64,000 nucleotides of DNA from Serendipita indica DSM 11827 (taxonomy: Eukaryota; Basidiomycota; Agaricomycetes; Sebacinales; Serendipitaceae), in contig CAJVGD010000005.1 of NCBI GenBank assembly GCA_910890315.1, positions 1,426,001 through 1,490,000 of the forward strand, written 5' to 3'. The position numbers were made by a program, and so were the translations under genes. The notes below the pieces were generated by a model. It had not been told where the DNA came from. It saw only the letters and a program-made list of their open reading frames with translations, and did not search any database. The stretch's first letter is position 1, and each line of letters opens with the position of its first letter. Positions 1-11,980 of the stretch are shown in pieces.

Positions 1-3000
1 ATCTTCGGTCAGGTCGATGACTTGATTCGGATTCATCAGAGCATTGTTGAGTTCCTGCAGGGCCCGAATAGATTCTCCACCGCTCTCCAGTAACTTGCAA
101 CTCTGCACGAAGTGGTAAGGCGCATCCCTTTGTCTACCCTGCAGTAGAGCGCTGTAGGATGCCTGGAAGTGGCCCGCCTTGCGGGCGATTTTCGATGAAA
201 CCAGCCAGTATTGCCCGACTATGGAGTCTACCGATTGGATGTCTTTATTCCTATAGTCACATGAGTGTTTATCCTGCGCACATCCAGGGACTCACAAGAG
301 ATCAAACGCAGTTCTTCGAATGTTCAAAATGGGCTCCAACGTTCGGTAAGAAGGCAGTACCGATTGGTACCGAGTGTCGAGTAATCTTGATAAGGCAGTA
401 AGCTTTTGCGTTCGTCCACTGTGATGATTGACTGATATCTCGGCCATGACTTTGGAAATCATTCCCAGCTCCTCCACAATATGTAACGAAAGAGAGGCCT
501 CATATGATCTCCGATACGAGTAGGGTCCAGAAGACCCTATCGGTTGCCCGAATTCTGACCTTGCCTGTGTCATAGCTTCAGCGATCGTTCGGCTATCCCG
601 ACCGCGTAGAGCGAGAAGGATGCGCGCCATGGTAAGTTCGGGTGATGACTGTGTCGACGCATTGACAAGTTTCTCCACGGATCCCCAATCATGAGCGGTC
701 CATGCACCTTCAAGACGGAAAGACTCGACTGCCGTATGCCACTCTGGATTCCGAGTCATAATACCGTCGAGATGCGTCCTTAGGGTGTCTTTCGAATGTC
801 AGAGTCGTCCAATATCGAGGCTTGACATACCATAATGTCCCAGGTTACGCAAACAGCGTAGGAGGCCGATTTGTGACGTAAGATTGTTTGGGTTCTGCTG
901 CAAACTGACCTCCCAACAGCTTTGAGCAGAAGTCCACCGGCCATTACTTTCGTGCTCCCTAATTTGATGTTCGAGCGTTGGAATGAGGACCGAGGTAGAG
1001 ATGCCGTTCATGCCGTCAGGCTCATCCAACTTGGCGTAAATCTCGTGCATCTTTTCGTAGTCACTTTGCAAGACTTCATCTGATTGTGAATGATCTGGCC
1101 TCGCTTTGAGCACTCTTTGTTCCAAGCTCATCAACGCGCGAGCGTATTGTTTGCAGGTGAAAGCCGCTTGCGCCATGAGGCCATGATCTATTCGAGTCGT
1201 GAGGAATTCCACCAACTTCCTGTTTTCAATGATGGAAGTCCCCCTCTGCTTTCGATTCTGTCCGAGCAACAAGGCAGTGACACGAAGATACCGATTAAGG
1301 TGATCCATGAGATGGAACACTGTCTATTGGGTGTAAATGGCGAAACCACAAAGCATGCGAGGCGTACCTGAGCGCAGAGTAATTTCATTTCGGACGAGTG
1401 TCCAGAGCTTTGGGTGAGCTGATCCTGAAGAACTGCTATTATCTCGCCGTGGATGTTATTAAAGTCCGTTACGTCTCCTCGGCCCAAAACCTCAACCACT
1501 AGATGAGGGAGGACAGAAAGGATAACTTGGACATCGGCTGAGCCGAGTAAGGAACGGAATGGTTGGAATATTTGACCAGCGAACCCGCTATCGACTCTTG
1601 AGATGAGATAAGACGCAAACTTTTGAATCCACTCCTTGTAAGTGGATATTGAAGGGTAGATAGGGTACACTGTCGGAACCTCCAGAGATCCTTCGATTGT
1701 GAACCTGGAGCTGAGCAATGGCGCGACCATAGCACGGACATCGTTCGGAAGATTAGACCAACGGTGTCTCGTTTTCGCAGGGATAGTGCTAGTCCCGTCA
1801 CGAGACATGGCAAGCTCTGAAAACCCGCAAAATGCCAGCAATTCCTGTAGCGTATAGGCGAGGAGGTTTTGAAATCTGATATCACTTGTCTTGGGGAATA
1901 TAGGCGCAAGGACCTCAGAAATTAAATAGGCCGCAAACTCTTGGGCGCTCTTCTCGTCTTGGAAATCGCAGAAGGTGGCGAGATAGTTTGGTGGGTCGCT
2001 AGGGATAGAGAACCGATCTGGATCGACTGCTCCAATGACTCCAATAGTTTCGTACGCCACTTGGCGAGCCTCGTCATATACGTCGCCCTCACGACCGGCA
2101 AGCAAATGTAAAGACTTGATCAGGGCTCCGACAGATGGATCAAAGCTGTCTCCTGTCACGAGGGGGAGGAAGCGAGAAGAGTCTGATACTACCTGTCGCG
2201 CCTCCAAGACACCGAGATAAGATATGGAGGGATTCATATCCGCAATCCGCTTTGCAAGAATGTAGAGTTGGCTTGTCAAGGGGGGTGATGATAGGACGCG
2301 ACTCAGTTGGCTGGAAATGTCGTGAAGGTCGTGGACGGACTTGAACGAGGCCAGTGATTCCAAGTGCTCCGAAAGTGCATCCGCATGCTCCAATATATGC
2401 AGAAGAACGCCTCGGGCAGCGCTCTTGGCTTGCCGATCGAAAAGATGCCATGATGCCACGAATATGGCGGATGTCAATGGGACGTATGGCCCAAAATCGG
2501 AAATGCTCATTATACTCGCAAACTCCTGCCACACCTCGACAGTCACACTCGTCAAGCCTGCGATACGTATAGTGTTTTGCATGATTGCGACCAACTTTTG
2601 ACTGATGTTAGCATCTTGATAGCTCCTATAGCTAGAGAAGCTGACCTGTGGTGCAACAACTGCAATAGATTCACCGATGAGCATCATGACACGGCGAAGG
2701 CCATAGAGCACCCATTGCTTGGTATCAACAGACCGCTTTCCGTGAACATCCTGAAGTTCATTATTGAGGTGGGTGACAATCGCCATAATGTGCTGCTGCA
2801 GAAACGATCCAGGGCGACTGGGAGTACGTTTCGCCTCCGATGTCGAGTACTTTTCTGTCCTCTCGATGGCTTTCAGGATCTGGGAGTTTTAGTATATCGG
2901 CCTCGAGTTTTCAAAGCATACCTACCGCTTTGTCGTCTTCAGGAGTCGCATTTCCAAAGCGAATCACCAACCTCCCCAGTAGCGTCGAAAGTTTGCTTCT

Positions 3001-5668
3001 GACTAAACTGGCTATGCCAAGCTTAGTCTGAGTAAGATTATTCCTGTTGTTAAGATTTCGAACAATAAATTCGAGAGCGTTTTCCATAGCGCGGGTCTCC
3101 TTTAGCATGAAGACTTCCTCCAACACCTCCGCTGGCTTGTCTATGATTAAAGCAGCTAGATTTGTATCCATAAGCTTAGTGATTGTTGCTAATTCCTCTG
3201 CCCGACAGTTTGCGACGAGGTGCGGTAAGAAGCTCGTCAGTGTCTGGGAGAAAAGACTGGAAGGAGGGTAAGAGATGAATCGACAAAACTCGCCCATCAG
3301 CGCAGGGTTCTGGACGCAGTGCGAAGCGATATGGAAGCCGATACGTGAGATGTCCGGAGCCACAAGGCTGTAAGGGGACTTGGAACGCTTGGATAGTCTG
3401 GCTAGCTTGAGTAGATAGTTAGATGTTATGATGACCAAAGAGTGAGAATCGCCACACTTGTTGAAATGCAGTTCCTCTGATGACCGGATTTTGGTGGCCC
3501 AATACACATATCAGCGGAAATAGAGCCGTAGATAGAGCAGCTGGATCAGCAAACCTGCGGTTGCTCGGTCAGAGTATGCCATAAAATGGATGATGGCTTA
3601 CTCGGCTATCCATCCCAGAGTGCAAATGGTCGTTTCTACGATGTGAGTGCTTTGCGTCTGCACTAAGCCCTCCAAGTAACCTGCGATAATCTGAGTGCGA
3701 AGAATTGCAGTGTCATCCCGGCCTTGGTAGTATTTGTAATAGGCTGCCAACGCGCGACTATCGAAATGAGCTTCTAGATGATTCAGAGAAGAAATTTACC
3801 CAGCAGCCAGCCTAACCGGCCGGTTCTTATGCTCCAAGCCAAGACTGAAAGCCGGAATCGCAACTCGCATTTCTACCTGCTCTATATCCTTTTCTTCGAC
3901 CTTTCCTCGGTTGATGGCTTCGAGGAAAGCAGCATACGAGATCCGCCAAATCTCTGCGGTGACTTCGGCGTCAGCGCCTTGTGTGAGTTGGGCTAGTGCT
4001 GTCCCATAGAGATTAATAAGAGCGTGTTCCGTTCTTTTGTCTGAATCTCTTTCTTGGGGCGAGATAAGAAGTGAGGGAAGCTGGAGCATCGCTCTTGCCA
4101 ACCTCAGTCGACCGGCGACGGTCTTATCGGGAAGATCCCTTCAGTGACAGTGAGTCTAAATCACAGTGAAGAAGAAACATGCCTTGAGAATAACTCGTCT
4201 ACTCCAGCCAGAATATGTGTTTGCCATTGGTTTCCGTCGATGTCCATCCCATGGTAAGGCTCCATGTCAAAAAGGGATCGAATCTGTTTCTCACTTTCCG
4301 TTTCCCAGTCCACAGAAAGGGGGTTGTCGACTCGTGGAACGGGCGTGTTGAGACGCTGGTGGACTATTTCACGCAGATGGTCGACCTCTGGCACTTCCAT
4401 ATGGTTGTGACATAGCCTTTCCATCTCTTCTAATACGGAACGCGGACATCGAGAGCAGTACCGTGAAAGATAGGTAAAGACAAGTGCGCGCGTGGATTCA
4501 CTGGGGGAAGTCACCTCTCCAGCGATAATAAGGTCCCGAATATGACTCTTGTCAACGGCTTCGAAAGATAGCGATCGCTTTTGGAGAGCTTTGTCCAGAA
4601 GAGGCCTCAATACGGTAAGGATCGGCTCCCATTCTGGTTGGTTGAGATGGGACATTGTCCCAAGGAGTAGAGAGACTAATGCGGGTTGCATCAATTTTAG
4701 CGTGTCATCAGACAGTTGTGCGAGCTGCTCTATCGCGTCCAATAACCGTGAAAGGACAAGGACTGTTTCAGGATCGAAAGTTGGTAGAGATATCTTCCCT
4801 AATTTGTTGGTCAAGTCTATGGCCTTCCGGAGGTGCCTTGCATTGGTAAACGACATTGGGCCGCAGGCAGCCATGATTCTGGCTAGAGCCTGTGAAAGAC
4901 TCGCGGCAAAGATGTGGGCGTGACTTTGGTCATGTATGATTATTTGGAACGGGTTACTCGACTCCATCTGGATGAGCCTCAAGTCTTGTGTGACGGAACA
5001 GCACCTACTTTCTGTGGGGTAACTTGGACGGACCGAGGTTCGCCAGGTATACTATTGATCCACGGAAACTCCATTTGGTCCTGCGTTATGATTTCTATGC
5101 GCGATTGAGACTCTCGTCCTTCTTCTAATACAAGCGCACCTCCAAGGAGCTCCAAGGCACTATCCAGGCAGGAGTTGATCACCACTAATCCATCACTTTG
5201 CTTCGTCTCGAGGGTGAAGGATTCCCCTTTTCTTATCTGGTACACTCGTGCGAGCCCCTCCATTACTTTTGTCCGGAGACTTTTGAACTCTTGGAATACC
5301 CTAGTGTTCTTCTGGTCCCAGCGATCAAGGATTGCAATGCAGGATAGGAGTTTCCAGGTGCAATTTCGTTCCTGCCCGACAAGCGCTCCTTCCATCCTGT
5401 AACTGACCCGTTCGATGGCATCCAGTGATAGATAGGCAATCTCGACGGGTAATTTGAGCTCTTTTGGACTCGCAGAGACTGTTGCTTGTGGAAATTGGCT
5501 AAGCATGTCGGACAGGGAATCGATGATCTCGGTGTATTGTACCGTGGTATCATCATAAGGATCTCGACGACCAGATAGGGATTGAAATTTTGGTTGGTTC
5601 ACGAGCTGTCTCACATTTGAAAGTAGCTGCTCTGCCGTCGGCGGCTGCGAGGACTGCCATTGAGACAT
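1..5668 (-). CDS. ATR/Mec1/Rad3-type checkpoint kinase, N-terminal and FAT part (truncated by window start)
   Basis: This is a phosphatidylinositol-3-kinase-like protein kinase that would sense RPA-coated single-stranded DNA in the nucleus and start the S/G2 checkpoint. The start is the first ATG of the long first exon (MSQWQSSQPPTAEQLL). Coding then runs leftwards through at least seven exons separated by short introns. Most of it is helical HEAT-type sequence with little motif content. The diagnostic part is the FAT region below about 1320: DEPDGMNGIST, then the helical stretch around EHQIREHESNGRW, match the ATR FAT domain closely. The block SSKIARKAGHFQASYSALL near 100-220 matches the ATR segment just before the kinase. 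The catalytic domain lies beyond base 1, so activity cannot be judged. Tel1/ATM and TOR are the alternatives, but the DEPDG block favours ATR. The gene is divergent to MGM101. Confidence 0.85.
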
Positions 5669-5907
5669 GGTTATCTAGAGTGGAGACAAGTAGATCCTGC
5701 TTGTGGAAGACGCGGTTTAACAATCGCCTAGCCGCGAACGCTGCCCTGTAGGCGAGCAAAGATGTGGCGAGATGCCTCAGTTGAGTAAAAACGCGGTACA
5801 ATCTTGTATATACGCGCACTCTTGTCCACTAAGCAAGGTTTGGGGCCAGAGTCGGTCGCCCGAGCTGTCCAACAGACTCGGTGGATTCCAACTTGGAGAC
5901 GTTGACG

Positions 5908-6895
5908 ATGGCCACCCGCCTCGCTGCGCGTCTCAATTTCAACGCAGGACGTTCCCTTGGCCAGAAAAGGGTCATATCTACTCGCAATTATGCAGCAGCA
6001 GCTCGATATCGCGCTACAGTAGCTCGTCCGTCCCACGTCCTGAGTCGAAACGCGTCTTCTGCTATTCCTGAGGATTTTGATATCGACGTCGATGTTCCGT
6101 CAGCGTCATCTTCAGCAAAGGAAGTTGTTTCATCCAATCCATATTCTGAATCCTCTCTCGCCGCTCCAGACGAAGCTGCAACGGATTGGTCAAGAAGCTT
6201 CCATGGCCTTTCTGCCTCACCTTTTCCAAAGGAGGCTGCTGACGTTCTTCTGGCTCCCATTGACCCGGCAGACATTGAGATGAAGCCAGGCATGTTGGGG
6301 CCATTCTAAAAATCAATGCTAACCGAGTGGTTTAGACGGCCTGATATATCTTCCAGAAATCAAGTATAGACGTATTCTAAACCGTGCATTCGGGCCTGGT
6401 GGTTGGGGCCTTGCACCTCGAGGAGAAACCAATGTGAGCTCCAAAATTGTCAGTCGAGAGTATGCCTTGGTTTGCCTTGGAAGGTCAGTGGATTGTTCTT
6501 GCCTCTAATCACTCCCTCAAGTTAAGGTGGCACAGATTGGTTGCGGTCGCAAGAGGCGAGGCGGAATACTTTGATCCATCCGGGATAGCAACGGCGACCG
6601 AATCATGCAAAAGTAATGCATTGATGAGATGCTGCAAGGACCTAGGCATTGCCAGCGAGCTTTGGTATGTCACAAAGCCACCCAATTTTCGCCTCTGACC
6701 TCACCTCATAGGGATCCTCGTTTCATCCGGGAGTTCAAGGCAAAGTACTGCGTCGAAGTGTTCGTGGAACACCTGACGACCAAGAAAAAGTGTGTAAAAA
6801 CTCTTGTGTCAAGAATGGTATGTGACTATTGATACAGACGCAAACTATGGAGACGGAAAGATGCCCCGAAATTCGATTATCCCTACAAGGAATAG
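5908..6895 (+). CDS. MGM101: Mitochondrial genome maintenance protein MGM101
   Basis: This is a Rad52-like single-strand annealing protein that maintains and recombines mitochondrial DNA in the mitochondrial nucleoid. The start ATG ([18 protein letters not shown]) opens an Arg/Ala-rich mitochondrial presequence, followed by an acidic Ser-rich linker and then the conserved core: [73 protein letters not shown] and [13 protein letters not shown]. The C-terminus is the basic [18 protein letters not shown], reached by splicing out an intron that begins at the GTGTGT after the KKK codons. Intron 1 (6290-6335) has a GC donor (CCAG|GCATGT) and an AG acceptor, with a branch-like GCTAAC inside. Only this splice gives the family sequence [14 protein letters not shown]. 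The stop lies 43 bp before the start of the next gene on the same strand. Confidence 0.93.
6290..6335 (+). other. GC-AG intron in MGM101
   Basis: This is a 46-nt intron with donor AG|GCATGT, an internal GCTAAC branch-like motif and acceptor TTTAG. The upstream exon ends in phase 1 (CCA G) and the downstream exon opens with AC GGC CTG, restoring Asp-Gly-Leu-Ile-Tyr of the conserved MGM101 core. The nearby GT (in GCATGT) gives the wrong phase. Support comes from the reading frame only, not from transcripts. Confidence 0.8.
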
Positions 6896-6938
6896 ACGTC
6901 ACCACCTCAGTCCATCTGTGCAACTTGACTCCCCACTC

Positions 6939-9251
6939 ATGCCTCATCGCGTAGCTACCGTGTCGAGTACGAGTCCACTTCGTTATCCCAACTCGATGAA
7001 AATCTCAGAAACTCGATTGACTGTTTGTTTGTGACCCATACGCAGTCAGCGATACCGCGACTCACGACTCTGCAACTGATCGCTCCGGCCCATTGATACG
7101 CGAGCGATTAACCTCGACAGAGAAATTTAATGTGATTTGTATATTCATTTCAACCATCTTCGCCTGACCCTGGGACGTTGCAGGTCGTGGAATCGTTGAT
7201 CGTTCCAGACGAGTCAGCGTCATCACATCGACAATCAAAAGTCTCGTCGAGTTGAAGAGTATTGACCTTATTATCACTACCGGTGGAACAGGATTCGGTA
7301 TACGAGATGTCACACCAGAGGTACGCCGTTCTTGAAGCACTGATTTGCTTTTACATTCTTCGAGGCCATTGGACCACTGTTACAAAAACAAGCCCCAGGT
7401 TTAGTTCATCTTCTGCTTTCATCTTCTCCAAAGGCGGTACTGTCGCGCCCTGTAGCCGGTATTTGCGATCAAACTCTTATCATCACTCTCCCCGGTAGCC
7501 CAAAGGCTGTCGACGAGTGTCTTGAGGCTCTTCTTTCTGGAGGTATCTTGGATCATGCACTGGCTCTATCGCGAGGCGCGGATAGTCGACATCTACATGA
7601 AAATTCAGCAGCCTTGACAGGCGCTGGTGTTCAAACTAGACACGTCCACTCGCATTGTGGACATCATGCGCCGAAACCCCGCACTGGTGGCAAGATGGAG
7701 ATGATTCCCTCCAGTACGTTTCTAGGTCGACTCGACATTCCCTCATATTTGATAGTGCCTCTGAGGGCTAGGAACTCCCCATTTCCACTCATATCTCTCC
7801 AGGAGGCGTGTCAATTGATCATCAAGAATATCCACCATCTTCCACCTATAACTTTGCCTGTGAACCCTAGCCTCCGAGGGTACATCCTTGCGGAACCAAT
7901 TTACGCACAGAATGATCTTCCACGCTACCCTTCGTCTAATGTTGATGGTTACGCTATTCAAGGTTCGACTTTCATGTATTGTGACAGCGTGGTACTAAAG
8001 CCTCGAAAGCCTCGAAAGGACCGGGCGTATACAAGGTTGTTCATCCTGGAACACACCCTCGGTCACTACCAGTTCCAGAAGATTCCATCTATCGAATCAA
8101 CACCGGCGCGCCTCTCCCCTTGGGCACCGACGCAGTCATCATGGTCGAAGACACAGAACTCGTGTCACCGGCTCCAAACGGCTCGGGAGAAGTATCGTCA
8201 GAGGAACTCGAAGTTCGTACGCTTGCACAAGTCGAAGTTGGTGAAAATATCAGGAAACCTGGATCCGACCTGCGCAAGGGCGACCTGATTTTTGAAAAAG
8301 GAGCGGCCATTGGAAACACTGGCGGTGATCTCGGTGCTCTCGCATTCATAGGAAGGAGAGAGGTAATCGGTGTTTCGGCAATATCGCGTTCTAACCATGC
8401 ATCAGGTCGTCGTCTACCGAAAACCACGAGTGGCCATAATGTCCACAGGTGATGAGTTAGCGGATCTAGCGGATGAATCGGATCAGCAGGATGAATGGAG
8501 GCATTGGGACACCAATAGGCCAATATTGCGAGGTGCCTTGGAGGCGCAAGGCTACGACGTCGTTGACCTCGGCATTGTTCGCGATAGCTTGGGAGCGCAT
8601 GTTCAGGCCCTCTCTTCTGGTTTGGAACAGGCCGACATCTTTATCAGCACCGGTGGGAGCTCGATGGGTACAACTGACCACATACGACCTATGCTCCAGG
8701 AGATGAACGCAACGGTCTTATTCGGAAGAGTCAAAGTCAAACCCGGGAAGCCAACAATATTCGCACAAGTCCCGTGCAAGTCCGGCGAAGGCACCAAGCC
8801 ATTCTTTGGTCTTCCAGGCAACCCTGCATCAGCATTGGTAACGTGAGTGCAAGTAGAATCACCTTTTTAATCCTCTCATCATATTCAGGTTCAACCTCTT
8901 TGTGAGACCTGCTCTTCGCCTGCTTGGCGGCTTCTCGATCAAGGATTGTCAGTTGCAGCCAGTCAAAGTCAAAGTGAGTCTGAGGTTCCAATGAGCTTTG
9001 CTCATCGATGTTTATACTTGCAGCTTGCCGATGATATGCCATTGGATCCCCGTCCGGAGTTTCATAGAGTCTTGGTCAAGGCGAACAATGAGGGGCAGTT
9101 AGAGGCTCACTCGACGGGTGGCCAGCGTTCTAGTCGTGCTTCAAGTCTCAATAGTTCAAATGCCCTCGTCGCCCTGCCTGCGCTGGTCGAAGAAGGACCA
9201 AAACAATTGCTGAAAGGAGACATGGCCGATGCGCTGCTTATTGACCTATAA
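6939..9251 (+). CDS. cnxE: Gephyrin/CnxE-type molybdenum-cofactor enzyme (MogA-like G domain fused to MoeA-like E domain)
   Basis: This two-domain enzyme adenylates molybdopterin (G domain) and inserts molybdate (E domain), giving cytosolic Moco for nitrate reductase and related enzymes. Start MPHRVATV; a short intron leads to SDTATHDSATDRSGPLIRE. The G-domain signature LIITTGGTGFGIRDVTPE and LIITLPGSPKAVDECL follow. A His-rich linker (HVHSHCGHHAPKPRTGG) joins it to the E domain: YPSSNVDGYAIQ, YRINTGAPLPLGTDAVIMVE, VAIMSTGDEL, the second molybdate-binding block ISTGGSSMGTTDHI, VKPGKPTIFA and FGLPGNPASALVTFNLF. The protein ends ADALLIDL. In the G domain near 7205-7216 the conserved IVPDE and the following VSVITSTIKSL lie in frames that differ by one base; an alternative donor keeps the frame open but loses IVPDE. 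It ends tail-to-tail with TCTP, 76 bp apart. G-then-E order is as in animal gephyrin and Aspergillus CnxE; plant Cnx1 has E first. Confidence 0.9.
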
Positions 9252-9327
9252 TTTTCACATCTTACAGCGGTCATAGGGTGCAGTAGATTGGAGTCGCAGG
9301 TGTGTAATAGGAGTCGACGCCAATTAT

Positions 9328-10085
9328 CTACAGTTTTACCTCCTTGAGACCGTGCTTCCAGAAACTACTAGGTATCAGGAGCCATGAAATGCTGCTTCAA
9401 TCAGTACTCACGTGAAGTAGGGGGTAACTTGATCCTCACGGTAGTTGAGGAGAGCGACCATACCCTCTGGATTCATGTTCTCTCCGGTATACTGGGAGAT
9501 ACTTAGGACAAGGCAAGGAACTGGTAATAGATACTCACGAATTCATAATCTTTGAATTTGGCAACAATCACTTTGGCGTATGCAGCAGCTCCCTTTTCAA
9601 AAGCTTCGACCTGGTCAGCCGGAAGCTGGGCTTTGATCGCTTTCATATACCCCTGGTGATAAATTAATAAAGTAGCTCATAATTCCATACTGATTTGTAC
9701 CTTGAGGTAAGCGAGATACGACTTTTTGTCAAAGGTGGTACTTTGAAGTCGGAAAGAGTGGACGACGTTGTTAACGGTCTGAGCTGTGTCATCAAGAGTT
9801 TCTCCTGCTTCCTCGGCGGAAGGGTTTGCTCCTGCAATTATATCAGCACTTTCAAATTGTGTCTATGGGAGACGCACCGATATCAACATCGCCTTCCTTG
9901 ACGGTGATCATAGCGCAATCAACTTCGTAAACAATGTCATCGACAAGTTTTCTGTGGGTAGACGCGGTCGAAATCGCACAGTAAGCGCCATCGCCACAGC
10001 TGCCCATGATCGGCAACATCACTCACACTGGGAAGGCGTCAGAGAACATCTCGTCGTCGCTAATAATATCCTTGTAGAGAAGCAT
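9328..10085 (-). CDS. TMA19: Translationally controlled tumour protein (TCTP, Tma19)
   Basis: This is a small, abundant, growth-linked cytosolic protein associated with ribosomes; it is about 165-170 residues in the family. It is encoded here in about five exons. The first exon gives [19 protein letters not shown], the canonical TCTP opening. The second gives [20 protein letters not shown], and the next gives [15 protein letters not shown]. The last exon ends [11 protein letters not shown], the usual C-terminus of the family. Splice sites were read from phase continuity. The start codon is 81 bp from the UTP15 start on the other strand, so the two growth genes share one short promoter. Confidence 0.93.
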
Positions 10086-10166
10086 GTTGATCTGGCACTT
10101 TTTTGACGAAACGGTCGGAAGCGGATGGAGGCAAGGAGAGCGAGCCACTCTTTTTCCAAATGCCAA

Positions 10167-11937
10167 ATGGACTATCAGCGACTAGTCGTCAAAAAGCATC
10201 CGCAGACCGGAACGCGATCCAATCCAGAGACTAAATATTGGAGATCATTCAAGAATCCAGTTTTTATCAAGAACCAGGCGCCCGTGACCGCCATCCAGTT
10301 TTCCCCTGCCAAACCACATCGCTATGTCGTGACTTCGGGAGCCAGAGTTCAGATATACAATCCAAAGACCCAAAAGGTCTTCAAAGTCATTTCTCGGTTC
10401 AAAGACAACGCGCGCTCGGGCCAAATTCGCGCAGACGGCAAGCTCATTGTCGCTGGAGAGGATACTGGCTCTGTTCAGGTATGAATAGGCCGCTTTTTAT
10501 CTACAAATCCGACTCTGAACGTTCCCTCAGGTCTTTGATACCGCGAGCAGAGCCATTTTACGAACATTTGACAAACACAAACAGCCAACCCATGTGACAA
10601 AGTTTTCACCAAACCATTCACACATATTGTCGTGTTCCGATGACACTACTGTCCGCTTATGGGATATCCCGACGCAAGCAGAGGCCTATACATTTACCTC
10701 CCACACAGACTACGTGCGGTCTGGTGTTGTAAGCACCTCAAATCCTTCCCTTATATTAACCGGGTCATATGATACTACCGTACGCATGTTCGACACTCGC
10801 ACAGGTGACTGTGTGATGACAATGAGAGGTGGAGGGGGTGGTGCGGCAGCATTGCCCGTCGAACAAGTGCTGCTCTTCCCTTCCGGCACTGCGGCAATAT
10901 CGTCTTCGGGGCCAATCCTGCGAGTTTGGGATCTTATTTCCGGCGGGAGATGTATTCGCGCGTTGTCGAATCATCAAAAGACTATCACATCATTAGCGTT
11001 CGATGGGGGTGCAAACCGTGTCCTCAGTGCTGGACTGGATCAAATGGTCAAGGTCTATGACGTGTCCGACTACAAAGTAGTGCATACTATGCGGTATCCG
11101 GCACCCCTACTCTCCGTTGCAATCTCGGTATGACACCTCTCTTGCTTCTTTTTCCGGTATTGATAAAAATGGCAGCCAGATAATACGCATATTGCAGCGG
11201 GAATGTCGGATGGGACACTCTCAATCAGGAGACGAGATCCAAAAGCATCCGAGAGGCAAAACGAGGACGATGAGCGAGAGGCACTCAAACAAGGGGCCTA
11301 CGAATTCTTTGCAACAGGAATGTTGGGAAACATTGGCGAACGGATAATCAATCCTCCGAGGCAAGCAAAGAATAAGCCAGCCGGCGTCCCTGGGGAGATC
11401 AAGATTGCCACTCAGAGAAAGCGCAAGCTGAAAGAATACGACCGTTACCTGAAATCTTTCAAATATGGTGCTGCGCTAGACTCGGTGCTGCGAAAGGTTT
11501 GTGAGTGATTTGCTCGATGAACCCGGGCTCATCTTGTACAGGATGTACCACCTACTGTCACCTTTTCGTTAATCCAAGAGTTGATCCATCGGGACGGTGT
11601 GAGGATGGCTCTATCAGGACGAGACGACGTTGCACTGGAACCAATAATTCGTCTTCTGCTTAAACATCTCACCGATCCACGGTTTGGTGAGACGGTCTGT
11701 GATATCGCCACTGTCGTGATAGGTATGTCATACTTACCCATATTAATATGTACCGTCAGCTGATATGCGCCAGACATGTACTCTTCAGTTCTCGGGCAAT
11801 CACCGCTCATTGATATCCTCTTCGTACGACTGCAGAAGAAACTGGCAGCGGAGCTCAGATTCCAAAAGGAGATTGTCAAGCTAAAAGGCGCGCTCGACAT
11901 GATCCTCGCTACTTCGGCTCTTAATCTCGTCGATTGA
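10167..11937 (+). CDS. UTP15: U3 snoRNP / SSU processome WD40 protein UTP15
   Basis: This is a nucleolar t-UTP subunit of the small-subunit processome, needed for pre-18S rRNA processing and for rDNA transcription. Start MDYQRLVVKKHP. The N-terminal half holds WD40 repeats, with PVTAIQFSPAKPHRYVVTSG, HILSCSDDTTVRLWDIP, LILTGSYDTTVRMFDTRTG and NRVLSAGLDQMVKVYDVSD visible in order. The C-terminal UTP15 domain begins near KLKEYDRYLKSFKYGAALD, continues VTFSLIQELIHRDG and ALSGRDDVALEPIIRLLLK, and ends ALDMILATSALNLVD. About five short introns interrupt it. It converges on CTNNBL1 with 43 bp between stop codons. Confidence 0.93.
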
Positions 11938-11980
11938 GGTATTGATTTTTATATTCCGGTAACCTTTGGGATGTACGCTA

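Noticed and set aside
6431-6450. GTGAGC...CAG as a 20-nt intron in MGM101
   Set aside because: Too short, and reading through gives [14 protein letters not shown], which matches the family.
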